58,506 nucleotides of DNA from contig CADBJW010000010.1 in NCBI GenBank assembly GCA_902795135.1, positions 1 through 58,506 of the forward strand, given 5' to 3'. This DNA comes from an uncultured Eubacteriales bacterium. Its GTDB lineage: Bacteria; Bacillota; Clostridia; Peptostreptococcales; Anaerovoracaceae. The translations under genes and the position numbers were made by a program. The notes below the pieces were generated by a model. That model saw only the letters and a program-made list of their open reading frames with translations, made no database searches and was not told the origin of the DNA. Each line of letters begins with the position of its first letter. The first letter of the stretch is position 1. Shown here piece by piece: positions 27,160 through 34,494 of the stretch.

Positions 27160-27738
27160 CTACGCTTTGTTCTTCATAGAAAAAACTTCTTTGTTTTTAA
27201 TAATGTATTCTGCTCCAGACCAAATGGTCATAACCAGTGCCGCCCAAAGAGCGATCTGATCCATCGGAATCACGACCGGAAGCAATGTAAACGGCCAATT
27301 GTTAAGCATGATCAGCGGAATGGCAACCATCTGGCAGACGGTCTTGATTTTACCGGACCAGCCTGCTGCGATAACGATACCTTCTGCAGCTGCAACCTGA
27401 CGCATGCCGGTAATGATAAATTCACGTCCCAGAATCACGATAACCATCCATGCCGGCACGTCCCCCAAACCGACAAAGCAGATAAAGGCCGACATGGTCA
27501 ACAGCTTATCCGCCAGCGGATCCATCAACTTTCCGAAATTGGTAACCAGATTGTATTTTCTGGCGATCTTTCCATCCAGCATATCCGTCAATGCAGCGGC
27601 GATAAATATAATGGTCGCTGTAACGCGGAATCCCATCATCAGCACGATGATAAACACAGGAATGGCAAAAATCCTCGCCATCGTAAGCTGGTTTGGTAAA
27701 TTCTTATTTTTGATCGTTTTTACTTCATTTTCCATCAT
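27160..27738 (-). CDS. pgsA: CDP-diacylglycerol-glycerol-3-phosphate 3-phosphatidyltransferase
   Basis: Makes phosphatidylglycerophosphate, the committed step of phosphatidylglycerol synthesis, in the cytoplasmic membrane. The CDP-alcohol phosphatidyltransferase motif DGx2ARx8Gx3Dx3D is visible as DGKIARKYNLVTNFGKLMDP LAD (about 59-80). The protein is short and hydrophobic, as expected (192 residues, several helices). The ATG at 27738 overlaps the rimO stop in a TGATG junction and has an AAGGA site, pointing to translational coupling. Confidence 0.94.
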   Translation of the reverse strand: MMENEVKTIKNKNLPNQLTMARIFAIPVFIIVLMMGFRVTATIIFIAAALTDMLDGKIARKYNLVTNFGKLMDPLADKLLTMSAFICFVGLGDVPAWMVIVILGREFIITGMRQVAAAEGIVIAAGWSGKIKTVCQMVAIPLIMLNNWPFTLLPVVIPMDQIALWAALVMTIWSGAEYIIKNKEVFSMKNKA

Positions 27739-29108
27739 CAAACCGTCCTTGTTCCTATAAGATCATAATCAAAGGCATCTTCTATCAAAACGTTTACGAA
27801 ATCTCCCGGCTGCAGACTGGTGCTTGCTCCACCATCTGAATCTGCCTGAAGATCTCTGAATATCACGGTGCCATCTATTTCCGGCGCATCGTACTGGGTC
27901 CTGCCGATCCATGCGCCTTCCTCATCCTGTCCATCCACGATCACTTCCAGAATCTTGCCAATCATGGTCTGGTTGTGTTCTCTGGATATTTCCACCTGCA
28001 TCCGCATGATGGAATCCGCCCGGACATCCTTCACATCGTCATCGATCTGGTCTTCCATATCGCCGGCCACGGTTCCTTCCTCTCTGGAATAGGCAAAAAC
28101 CCCAAGCCGTTCGAACTGGTATTCCTCTACGAAATCTGCCAGTTCTTCAAAATCCTCCTCCGTCTCTCCCGGAAATCCCGTAATAAACGTTGTTCGGATG
28201 TGAATATCCGGAATGGCTTTTCGCAGCCTTTGGATCGTATTGCGAATCGAAAGTGACGTGGATCTGCGCCGCATAGCCCGCAGCACATGGTCGGATATAT
28301 GCTGCAAAGGAATGTCAATATAATTGCAGATCTTTTCTTCAGCGGCCATGACCTTGATCAGCTCATCGGTGATTTTATCTTCGTAGCAGTACATGAGCCG
28401 GATCCACCGGATGCCTTCCACCTTGCAAAGCTTTTGCAAAAGCTCCGGAAGTGCCAGCCGGCCATAGAGGTCGCGGCCGTATTCTGTTACATCCTGGGCA
28501 ATCAGGATCAGTTCTTTGACGCCGGCAGATGCAAGGCTTTGTGCCTCCTGAAGGATGTTTTCCATGGGACGGCTTCGATATCCACCCCGAATCTGCGGAA
28601 TCACGCAGTATGCGCAATGGTTGTTGCACCCTTCTGCAATACGCAGTGTCTCCGTGTAATGAGAGTCCGCCAGCTTCCGCGCGGTGAACTCCTCAAATTC
28701 ATTGGGACAGGTGCTCAAGAAAACGCGTTGTTCCTTTGCCTGCTTGTACTGATCGATGATCTGAGGAAACTGCTCGTATTCGTTCACGCCCAAAAAGAGA
28801 TCCACTTCCGGGATTTCTTCGGACAGTTCTTTGCCATACCTCTGACTCAGACATCCGCTTACCACGATGATTGGAAGGGTTCCCGTGTCATACCCGTCGA
28901 ATTCCTCCCGAAATCGAATCATATCGAAGATCTTATCGATGGATTCCCGTTTCGCGTCGTTGATGAACCCGCAGGTATTGACCACGATCACGTCTGCATC
29001 TTTGATTTTCGTTGTTACCTGATGTCCTGCCGCTTCCCAAATGCCTGCTAAACCTTCCGAGTCATTAAAGTTCTTCGGACATCCCAGTGTTTCTATATAC
29101 AATCTCAT
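27738..29108 (-). CDS. rimO: Ribosomal protein S12 methylthiotransferase RimO
   Basis: Radical SAM enzyme that adds a methylthio group to an aspartate of S12. N-terminal UPF0004 domain starts RLYIETLGCPKNFNDSE with further cysteines in VVNTCGF and VVSGCLSQRYG (first cluster); the radical SAM motif is EGCNNHCAYCVIPQIRG (about 150-166); a TRAM domain closes the protein (IGKILEVIVDGQDEEG to the end). RimO rather than MiaB is indicated by the N-terminal GCPKN and overall length of 456. It overlaps ftsK by 4 nt. Confidence 0.94.
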   Translation of the reverse strand: MRLYIETLGCPKNFNDSEGLAGIWEAAGHQVTTKIKDADVIVVNTCGFINDAKRESIDKIFDMIRFREEFDGYDTGTLPIIVVSGCLSQRYGKELSEEIPEVDLFLGVNEYEQFPQIIDQYKQAKEQRVFLSTCPNEFEEFTARKLADSHYTETLRIAEGCNNHCAYCVIPQIRGGYRSRPMENILQEAQSLASAGVKELILIAQDVTEYGRDLYGRLALPELLQKLCKVEGIRWIRLMYCYEDKITDELIKVMAAEEKICNYIDIPLQHISDHVLRAMRRRSTSLSIRNTIQRLRKAIPDIHIRTTFITGFPGETEEDFEELADFVEEYQFERLGVFAYSREEGTVAGDMEDQIDDDVKDVRADSIMRMQVEISREHNQTMIGKILEVIVDGQDEEGAWIGRTQYDAPEIDGTVIFRDLQADSDGGASTSLQPGDFVNVLIEDAFDYDLIGTRTV

Positions 29109-31702
29109 GATTCTTCCATGTCTCCTGTTGACCCTTTCATGACTTCCAGGTCTTCTTCCGTAATCAGAACCTGTCTCGGTCTGCTTCCGTCCTGCGGACC
29201 GACGATTTGCCGTTCTTCCATCATATCAATAATGCGTGCGGCCCGGTTGTATCCGATGCGGAACCTTCGTTGCAGCATCGATACGGAAGCCTGCCCGGCG
29301 CCGACAACCAATTCAATGGCATCCGGAAGGAGTTCATCCTCCCACTCGCTCTTATCGCCCTTCTCCGCATCCGGCAGATTCACATTCTTGATTCGGTCGA
29401 GCACATCGTTGGCCGCCTCTTCATCGGCCTTTCCCTGTGTTTTAACAAAATCGATCAGATTGTTGACTTCGGAATCGGATATGAAAGCGCCCTGAATTCT
29501 TGTCGGTTTACCGGTTCCAAGCGGATTAAAGAGCATATCGCCCCGGCCAACCAGTTTCTCGGCGCCGCCCATATCCAGAATCGTTCTGGAATCCACCTGT
29601 GAAGAAACTGCAAAGGCAATTCTGGACGGTACATTGGCCTTGATCAGACCAGTAATAACGTCGACCGACGGTCTCTGGGTTGCAACGATCAGATGCATGC
29701 CTGCTGCCCTGGCCTTTTGTGCCAATCTGCAGATGGATTCTTCGACCTGGGACGGCGCAGCCATCATCAGATCGGCCAACTCGTCGATGATAATGACCAC
29801 CTGTGGCATCTTTGGTTCAAGGGCAACGTTTTCACTGTTCTCGTCCCCTGCTCCGGTCTGCGGATTGCGGCCGGCGGCCTTCAAAGCCTTTTGGTTTCTC
29901 TGTTCGATTTTCTTATTGAACCCGGAAAGATCGCGCACGTTCTCGTCGGCGAATTTCTTATACCGCTCGTCCATCTCTGCAACGGCCCAGTTCAAGGCCG
30001 CCGCTGCCTTTGACGGATCCGTTACGACCGGAATGAGAAGATGCGGAATCCCGTTATAATTGCTCAGTTCTACAACCTTCGGGTCAATCATGACCAGCTT
30101 GACTTCATCCGGTCTGGCCTTATACATGATGCTGGCAATGATGCTGTTGATGCAGACGGATTTACCGGAACCGGTAGAACCGGCAATCAACAGGTGTGGC
30201 ATCTTCTTCAGATCTGCCACGATGGCCTTGCCTGCAATGTCTTTGCCCACCACGAAGCTCAGTCTGGACTGGGCGGACTTAAAGGCGTCGGAATCGATCA
30301 TTTCCCGAATGGTAACCACGCTGATGTTGTCATTTTCGATTTCAATACCGACGGCCGGTTTGCCAGGAATCGGTGCCTCAATACGAATGCTTTTTGCTTC
30401 CATGTTAAGGGCAATGTCATCGGCCAGACTCTTAATGCCTTTGACTTTTACGCCGCTGTTCGGATGGACTTCATACCTAGTGACGGCAGGTCCCTGTGTC
30501 ACATTGGTTACCGTCGCGTCTATATTGAAACTGCGGAGGGTTTCTTCCAACTTCATGGCCTTTTGCTTAAGGGAAGATGGTGTTTCTCCGGTAATATTTG
30601 TCTTGTTCTTTTTCAGCAGATCGATGGATGGGAACTGATAGTTCTCATTGGTGGTAGACTCAATAAAATCATCTGCATTGAGCTTTGCCGCCGCCGCTGT
30701 CTTATTATCCAGTGGAATCGTATCTTCGTCTGCTCCGATTGTGATAACTTTTTCCGGCTTGCCCAGCTTTTCGGTTTTTTTGCGGTCGCGAACCGGCTTT
30801 GGTGGTTTTTCTTTGGTCCCGGTATCGCCCGGTCCATCGCTTTCCATATACTGCATGATCTGCTTTTGCCCATCGGTAAGAGGCTGCGATACCGTAGGTG
30901 GACTCCAGCGTTCCCGATCTCTGGCCCGCTCCCGTTCTCTTTCACGTTCCAGTTCCTCTTCTGCTGCCCTTGCCTTTTCCCGTTCTTCGCGTTCGATCTG
31001 CTTTCTTCTTCTCTTAAGCTTGATATTCTCAAAGAATCTGGAAATCGGCGTGTTGACAAGCAAAAGCACGAAAATGATCAGCACCAGGAAGGATAAAATA
31101 TACAGTCCCGATATGCCGATCCACTTGGTGATCAGCGATCCGACACCCATGCCGAATACGCCGGCACCATCCAGATTGATGCCGTCTGAGAAGGCTTTCG
31201 AAACGCCCTCAAAACTGCCGCCTTCTGAAATCGGCTTCATAAACCGTCCCGCATTGATGAGGGCGATCATAAAGAAGATGACCACCAGATAAATGATCGA
31301 TTTCAGACTGGTGTGAATGGTCTTTTTCAAGAACAAAAGCACGCCATAGACGAGGAAATAATATGGCAGGAAAAATGCCACAAATCCAAAGCATCCTTTC
31401 AGGACATTGGAGATTCCTTCCCCTGCGATGCCTGTGGTTTGGGTCTGCAGTGCGAGAATCAGGAAAATGCCCAGCGCAATGATGATACAGGAAATGATCG
31501 TATCCTTTACGACGGCCTTTGATTCATCCATATTTTCCACGTCACGGACGTTCTTTTCGATGTTGGTTCTGCCTGACTTGCTGCCGGAGGAATTGCCGGA
31601 GGCTGTACGGCTATTTGACTTTTGCTTTGTCCGTGTACCGTTGTTTGTTTTTTTGTTTTTGCTGCCCGGAGGTCTTCCGGGTCCCCGTTTTGTTTGTGCC
31701 AT
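29105..31702 (-). CDS. ftsK: DNA translocase FtsK/SpoIIIE with an AT-hook-like N-terminus
   Basis: Septal DNA pump that clears chromosomes from the division plane. The 865-residue protein has a basic N-terminal tail, four membrane helices at about 70-215, a charged Glu/Arg linker (about 235-345), the FtsK alpha-beta motor with Walker A GSTGSGKSVCINSI and Walker B VVIIIDELADLMM, and the C-terminal winged-helix gamma domain that reads KOPS-type sequences (GQASVSMLQRRFRIGYNRAARI). The first 18 residues contain KRGPGRPPGSKNKK, which matches an AT-hook, an unusual addition. It precedes rimO and pgsA and follows uppP by 15 nt. Confidence 0.95.
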   Translation of the reverse strand: MAQTKRGPGRPPGSKNKKTNNGTRTKQKSNSRTASGNSSGSKSGRTNIEKNVRDVENMDESKAVVKDTIISCIIIALGIFLILALQTQTTGIAGEGISNVLKGCFGFVAFFLPYYFLVYGVLLFLKKTIHTSLKSIIYLVVIFFMIALINAGRFMKPISEGGSFEGVSKAFSDGINLDGAGVFGMGVGSLITKWIGISGLYILSFLVLIIFVLLLVNTPISRFFENIKLKRRRKQIEREEREKARAAEEELERERERERARDRERWSPPTVSQPLTDGQKQIMQYMESDGPGDTGTKEKPPKPVRDRKKTEKLGKPEKVITIGADEDTIPLDNKTAAAAKLNADDFIESTTNENYQFPSIDLLKKNKTNITGETPSSLKQKAMKLEETLRSFNIDATVTNVTQGPAVTRYEVHPNSGVKVKGIKSLADDIALNMEAKSIRIEAPIPGKPAVGIEIENDNISVVTIREMIDSDAFKSAQSRLSFVVGKDIAGKAIVADLKKMPHLLIAGSTGSGKSVCINSIIASIMYKARPDEVKLVMIDPKVVELSNYNGIPHLLIPVVTDPSKAAAALNWAVAEMDERYKKFADENVRDLSGFNKKIEQRNQKALKAAGRNPQTGAGDENSENVALEPKMPQVVIIIDELADLMMAAPSQVEESICRLAQKARAAGMHLIVATQRPSVDVITGLIKANVPSRIAFAVSSQVDSRTILDMGGAEKLVGRGDMLFNPLGTGKPTRIQGAFISDSEVNNLIDFVKTQGKADEEAANDVLDRIKNVNLPDAEKGDKSEWEDELLPDAIELVVGAGQASVSMLQRRFRIGYNRAARIIDMMEERQIVGPQDGSRPRQVLITEEDLEVMKGSTGDMEES

Positions 31703-31717
31703 CTCTAACCTCTTTGT

Positions 31718-32554
31718 TTATCCCGTAATCAGAACGTATGCAAACACTGCAATTGCTACGAGCCAAACGTAAATCGTAAATCCTATCAAACGTTTATTTG
31801 AAACGACGCGAATCATGGTTTTAATTGCAAATATACCCGAAAGGGCTGCTATGATCACGCCGGCAATAATCGGTCCTGCCAGTGACCCGTCGATGTCTTC
31901 TGCAAAGGCTTTTGGTGCTTCCAGCACAACGGATCCCAGAATGGATGGAATGGAAATCAGGAAGGCGAACTTGACCGCCAGTTTCCGCTCCAGTCCGGAC
32001 ATCAAACTTCCAAACAGCGTGGAGCCGGATCTGGATACGCCCGGGCAAATGGCAATGCCCTGCATAATGCCGACAAAAATGGCATGGCGGAATTTCATCT
32101 CCATAATGCCCTTATCTTCTTTGCCCGACCGCTCTGCGATCAGCAGTATAAATCCTGTGAAAACCAGACCCAGCGCAATGGACGCGATGGAGGAATACAA
32201 GCTCTCGAAGAAATCCTCAAAAAGCAATCCAATGATTGCCGTCGGAATGGTCGCCACGATGATCATAAAGCCAAGTCGTCTCGTAGGGCTGGAATTGATG
32301 CGAAGACCTTTGCCCGTGCACAGGTCTTTGATGGTGCGGAACAGCTCCACCACGAGTTCCACAATATCTTTCCAATAGATGATGAAAACGGATACCAATG
32401 TGCCCACGTGCAACAATACCGTAAACAGCAGCACACTGTCCGATTCAACGCCAAAAAACGCCTGCAAAAGGGCCAAATGTCCCGAGCTGCTGATTGGCAG
32501 AAACTCTGCCAGTCCCTGTACAAGTCCTAAAATAATTGCCTGAAAAAAACTCAT
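31718..32554 (-). CDS. uppP: Undecaprenyl-diphosphatase
   Basis: Integral membrane phosphatase (BacA type) that recycles undecaprenyl pyrophosphate for wall synthesis and gives intrinsic bacitracin tolerance. 278 residues, mostly membrane helices, with both family signatures: EFLPISSSGHLAL (about 17-29) and CPGVSRSGST (about 164-173). The start follows GGAGAC. It leads an operon with ftsK, rimO, pgsA and cinA. The upstream region has several hairpins (see the inverted repeats at 32578-32607 and 32652-32713), suggesting regulation. Confidence 0.95.
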   Translation of the reverse strand: MSFFQAIILGLVQGLAEFLPISSSGHLALLQAFFGVESDSVLLFTVLLHVGTLVSVFIIYWKDIVELVVELFRTIKDLCTGKGLRINSSPTRRLGFMIIVATIPTAIIGLLFEDFFESLYSSIASIALGLVFTGFILLIAERSGKEDKGIMEMKFRHAIFVGIMQGIAICPGVSRSGSTLFGSLMSGLERKLAVKFAFLISIPSILGSVVLEAPKAFAEDIDGSLAGPIIAGVIIAALSGIFAIKTMIRVVSNKRLIGFTIYVWLVAIAVFAYVLITG

Positions 32555-32577
32555 AAATATATGTCTCCAAAAAAGTA

Positions 32578-32607
32578 ATTCTGTATAAGCACGTTCTTAT
32601 ACAGAAT
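32578..32607 (-). promoter_or_regulatory. Perfect inverted repeat in front of uppP, operator or attenuator
   Basis: Two perfect 12-nt arms (ATTCTGTATAAG and CTTATACAGAAT) around a 6-nt centre, just upstream of the uppP ribosome-binding site. On the minus strand the repeat is followed by TACTTTTTT, like an intrinsic terminator, and the left arm contains TATAAG, which could be a -10 element. It may be an attenuator hairpin or the operator of a dimeric repressor. Confidence 0.6.
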
Positions 32608-32651
32608 ACATTCTAACACAAAAGCACAATCAATGGTAGCCTTAACCATTA

Positions 32652-32713
32652 AAAACACACCATTTGGTGTGTTTTGTAAAAGGGAGCGCCCGCAGGTGTC
32701 GCAGGCTCCCTTT
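32652..32713. repeat. Two consecutive hairpins between uppP and asd
   Basis: Hairpin A (32652-32675) has a perfect 10-bp stem with a 4-nt loop and is followed by five T on the minus strand. Hairpin B (32679-32713) has a 9-bp stem AAAGGGAGC/GCTCCCTTT with further pairing inside. They lie upstream of the asd promoter, so they are not part of the asd leader. On the minus strand they look like a tandem terminator for a short transcript that would start near 32745, or an early part of the uppP leader. Confidence 0.55.
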
Positions 32714-32770
32714 AGATGAAACGATCAAAATAAAAGACAGCCCAATCTAGTATTCCAGCACCTCCAGCCC

Positions 32771-32799
32771 TTGCAATTCCCCCGTTTGAGTTGTATAAT
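32771..32799 (+). promoter_or_regulatory. Sigma-A promoter of asd
   Basis: TTGCAA and TATAAT with a 17-nt spacer. Transcription would start near 32806, leaving about 38 nt before the ATG with an AGGAGG site. The leader is too short for a lysine riboswitch. Confidence 0.78.
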
Positions 32800-32843
32800 T
32801 TCCGATGTATGTAAAAATTTTATTAGGAGGTCAGTAAAACAAA

Positions 32844-33851
32844 ATGAAAAGAAAACCGAACATTGCAGTAGTAGGAGCTACAGGAGTTGTTGGTTCAACC
32901 TTCCTGAAGGTCCTCGAAGAGAGAGATTTCCCTTTTGAAAACATTTACATGATGGCATCTAAGAAGTCAGCCGGCAAGAAGCTGACCTTTAAGGGCAAAG
33001 AATACACCGTAGAAGAACTGACCGAGCATTCCTTTGATAAACCAATCGATATCGCTTTATTCTCTGCAGGCGGCAGCACAAGCGCCAAATTCGCTCCGAT
33101 TGCGGCAGCGCATGGTGTTACCGTTGTTGACAACAGCAGCCAGTGGAGAATGGAAAAAGATGTTCCACTCGTAGTTCCGGAAGTAAATCCGCAGGACATT
33201 TCCTGGAATAACGGCATCATCGCCAATCCGAATTGCTCCACGATTCAGGCAATGGTAGCCCTGAAGCCTTTGCAGGATAAATACGGAATCAAGAGAGTTG
33301 TTTATTCGACTTATCAGGCTGTTTCCGGATCCGGTGTCAAAGGCATCAACGACCTTAAGAACGGACTGGCCGGCAATGACGAAGAACTTCAGGCTTATGC
33401 TCATCCAATCGCAGGCAACTGCCTTCCTCACATTGATGTATTCTTAGACAATGGATACACCAAGGAAGAAATGAAGATGATCAACGAAACCCATAAGATT
33501 CTTGGCGACGATAACATTAAAGTTACTGCTACGACCGTACGAGTTCCTGTTTTTGATTCCCACAGCGAATCCATCAACATCGAACTGGAGAAACCATTTG
33601 AACTGGAAGATATCGTTAAGCTATTCCAGGAATCTCCTGGAATTATCGTACAGGACGACGTAAAGAACAACGTATACCCTCTCGCCCGGGATGCTGCCGG
33701 AACCGACGAAGTATACATCGGTAGAATCCGTCGTGACTTCTCCGTAGAAAACGGTCTGAACATCTGGGTCGTTGCGGACAACATCCGCAAAGGCGCTGCT
33801 ACAAACGCTGTCCAGATCGCCGAAAAGCTTTTGGAAGAAATGCCGGACTAA
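32844..33851 (+). CDS. asd: Aspartate-semialdehyde dehydrogenase
   Basis: NADPH-dependent reduction of aspartyl phosphate to aspartate semialdehyde, the branch point to lysine/diaminopimelate, threonine and methionine. 335 residues with the nucleotide-binding VVGATGVVGSTF (about 9-20), the catalytic cysteine in NPNCSTIQ (about 131-138) and the substrate-binding RVPVF region. It is a single-gene unit on the plus strand with its own promoter and terminator. No other aspartate-pathway gene lies nearby. Confidence 0.96.
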   Translation: MKRKPNIAVVGATGVVGSTFLKVLEERDFPFENIYMMASKKSAGKKLTFKGKEYTVEELTEHSFDKPIDIALFSAGGSTSAKFAPIAAAHGVTVVDNSSQWRMEKDVPLVVPEVNPQDISWNNGIIANPNCSTIQAMVALKPLQDKYGIKRVVYSTYQAVSGSGVKGINDLKNGLAGNDEELQAYAHPIAGNCLPHIDVFLDNGYTKEEMKMINETHKILGDDNIKVTATTVRVPVFDSHSESINIELEKPFELEDIVKLFQESPGIIVQDDVKNNVYPLARDAAGTDEVYIGRIRRDFSVENGLNIWVVADNIRKGAATNAVQIAEKLLEEMPD

Positions 33852-33882
33852 TCGCAGGATTGGAACCAAAAAACGAAACACA

Positions 33883-33920
33883 AAAGGCGTATTGCAAACC
33901 GATTGCAACACGCCTTTTTG
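33883..33920 (+). terminator. Bidirectional terminator between asd and the kinase operon
   Basis: Stem GGCGT-A-TTGCAA/TTGCAA-C-ACGCC flanked by A and T runs on both sides. It ends asd on the plus strand and the Ser/Thr kinase operon on the minus strand, which converge here. Confidence 0.88.
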
Positions 33921-33936
33921 ATTGCTTTTGCTGTGA

Positions 33937-34494
33937 CTATTTATAGATTTCTTCAATGATCACCTTGTCGTCTTCTTTGTAAATATTCCGGTTCTTATTG
34001 TTCCGGTAGATCCACCAGAACATGATTGCGCCTGCCGCGATCATCAGGACGTAAACCAATACCCAAATGACAAAAGGCAGCGGTTTCATCCATGCCTGAT
34101 GTCCCAAAACCGTCAGCTCGTCGATGGCGCTGATCCCAAGTCGCATGATCATAATCGTAATGGCTCCGTTGAGAACCAGGGATGCCCATCCGATGATCAG
34201 TACGTAGACATCCCGGATCATGATGAGCAGCAGGCATTCGATGATATGCATGGTCATAAACACAACGCATACAATAAAGAATCGCCGGAAAATCCAACTT
34301 ACACTCTCATCCACGTGATCCGTAAACCCAGCCATTATGCCTTTGCATACGCTAAAACTGTACTGATCACATTGCATAAACCCGAAAAAACACCCTATGA
34401 GACCGATCACAATGAGACCGATCATCACATAACTGTAATTGGTGTAACTGATTGTAAGATACTTGTTAATAGTTGTTGTTCGATATTCTTTCAT
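33937..34494 (-). CDS. Four-helix membrane protein, last gene of the kinase operon
   Basis: A 185-residue integral membrane protein I do not recognise. Four hydrophobic segments are visible (YVMIGLIVIGLIGCFFGFM; FFIVCVVFMTMHIIECLLLI; VLIIGWASLVLNGAITIMIM; FVIWVLVYVLMIAAGAIMFW), then a charged C-terminal tail (YRNNKNRNIYKEDDKV). The start at the ATG at 34494 lies inside the 3' end of the kinase gene (29-nt overlap), so its translation is probably coupled to the kinase. Loop residues between helices 1 and 2 include Cys and Asp residues that may face outside. A partner or target of the kinase is a reasonable guess from position only. Confidence 0.75.
   Translation of the reverse strand: MKEYRTTTINKYLTISYTNYSYVMIGLIVIGLIGCFFGFMQCDQYSFSVCKGIMAGFTDHVDESVSWIFRRFFIVCVVFMTMHIIECLLLIMIRDVYVLIIGWASLVLNGAITIMIMRLGISAIDELTVLGHQAWMKPLPFVIWVLVYVLMIAAGAIMFWWIYRNNKNRNIYKEDDKVIIEEIYK

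Noticed and set aside
30041-31096. A 351-codon plus-strand frame opposite ftsK
   Set aside because: Antisense to the motor and linker of ftsK, no ribosome-binding site and no family resemblance.
32600-32843. Lysine riboswitch or T-box upstream of asd
   Set aside because: The asd promoter leaves only about 38 nt of leader, and the hairpins lie upstream of the promoter; no riboswitch core motifs were seen.
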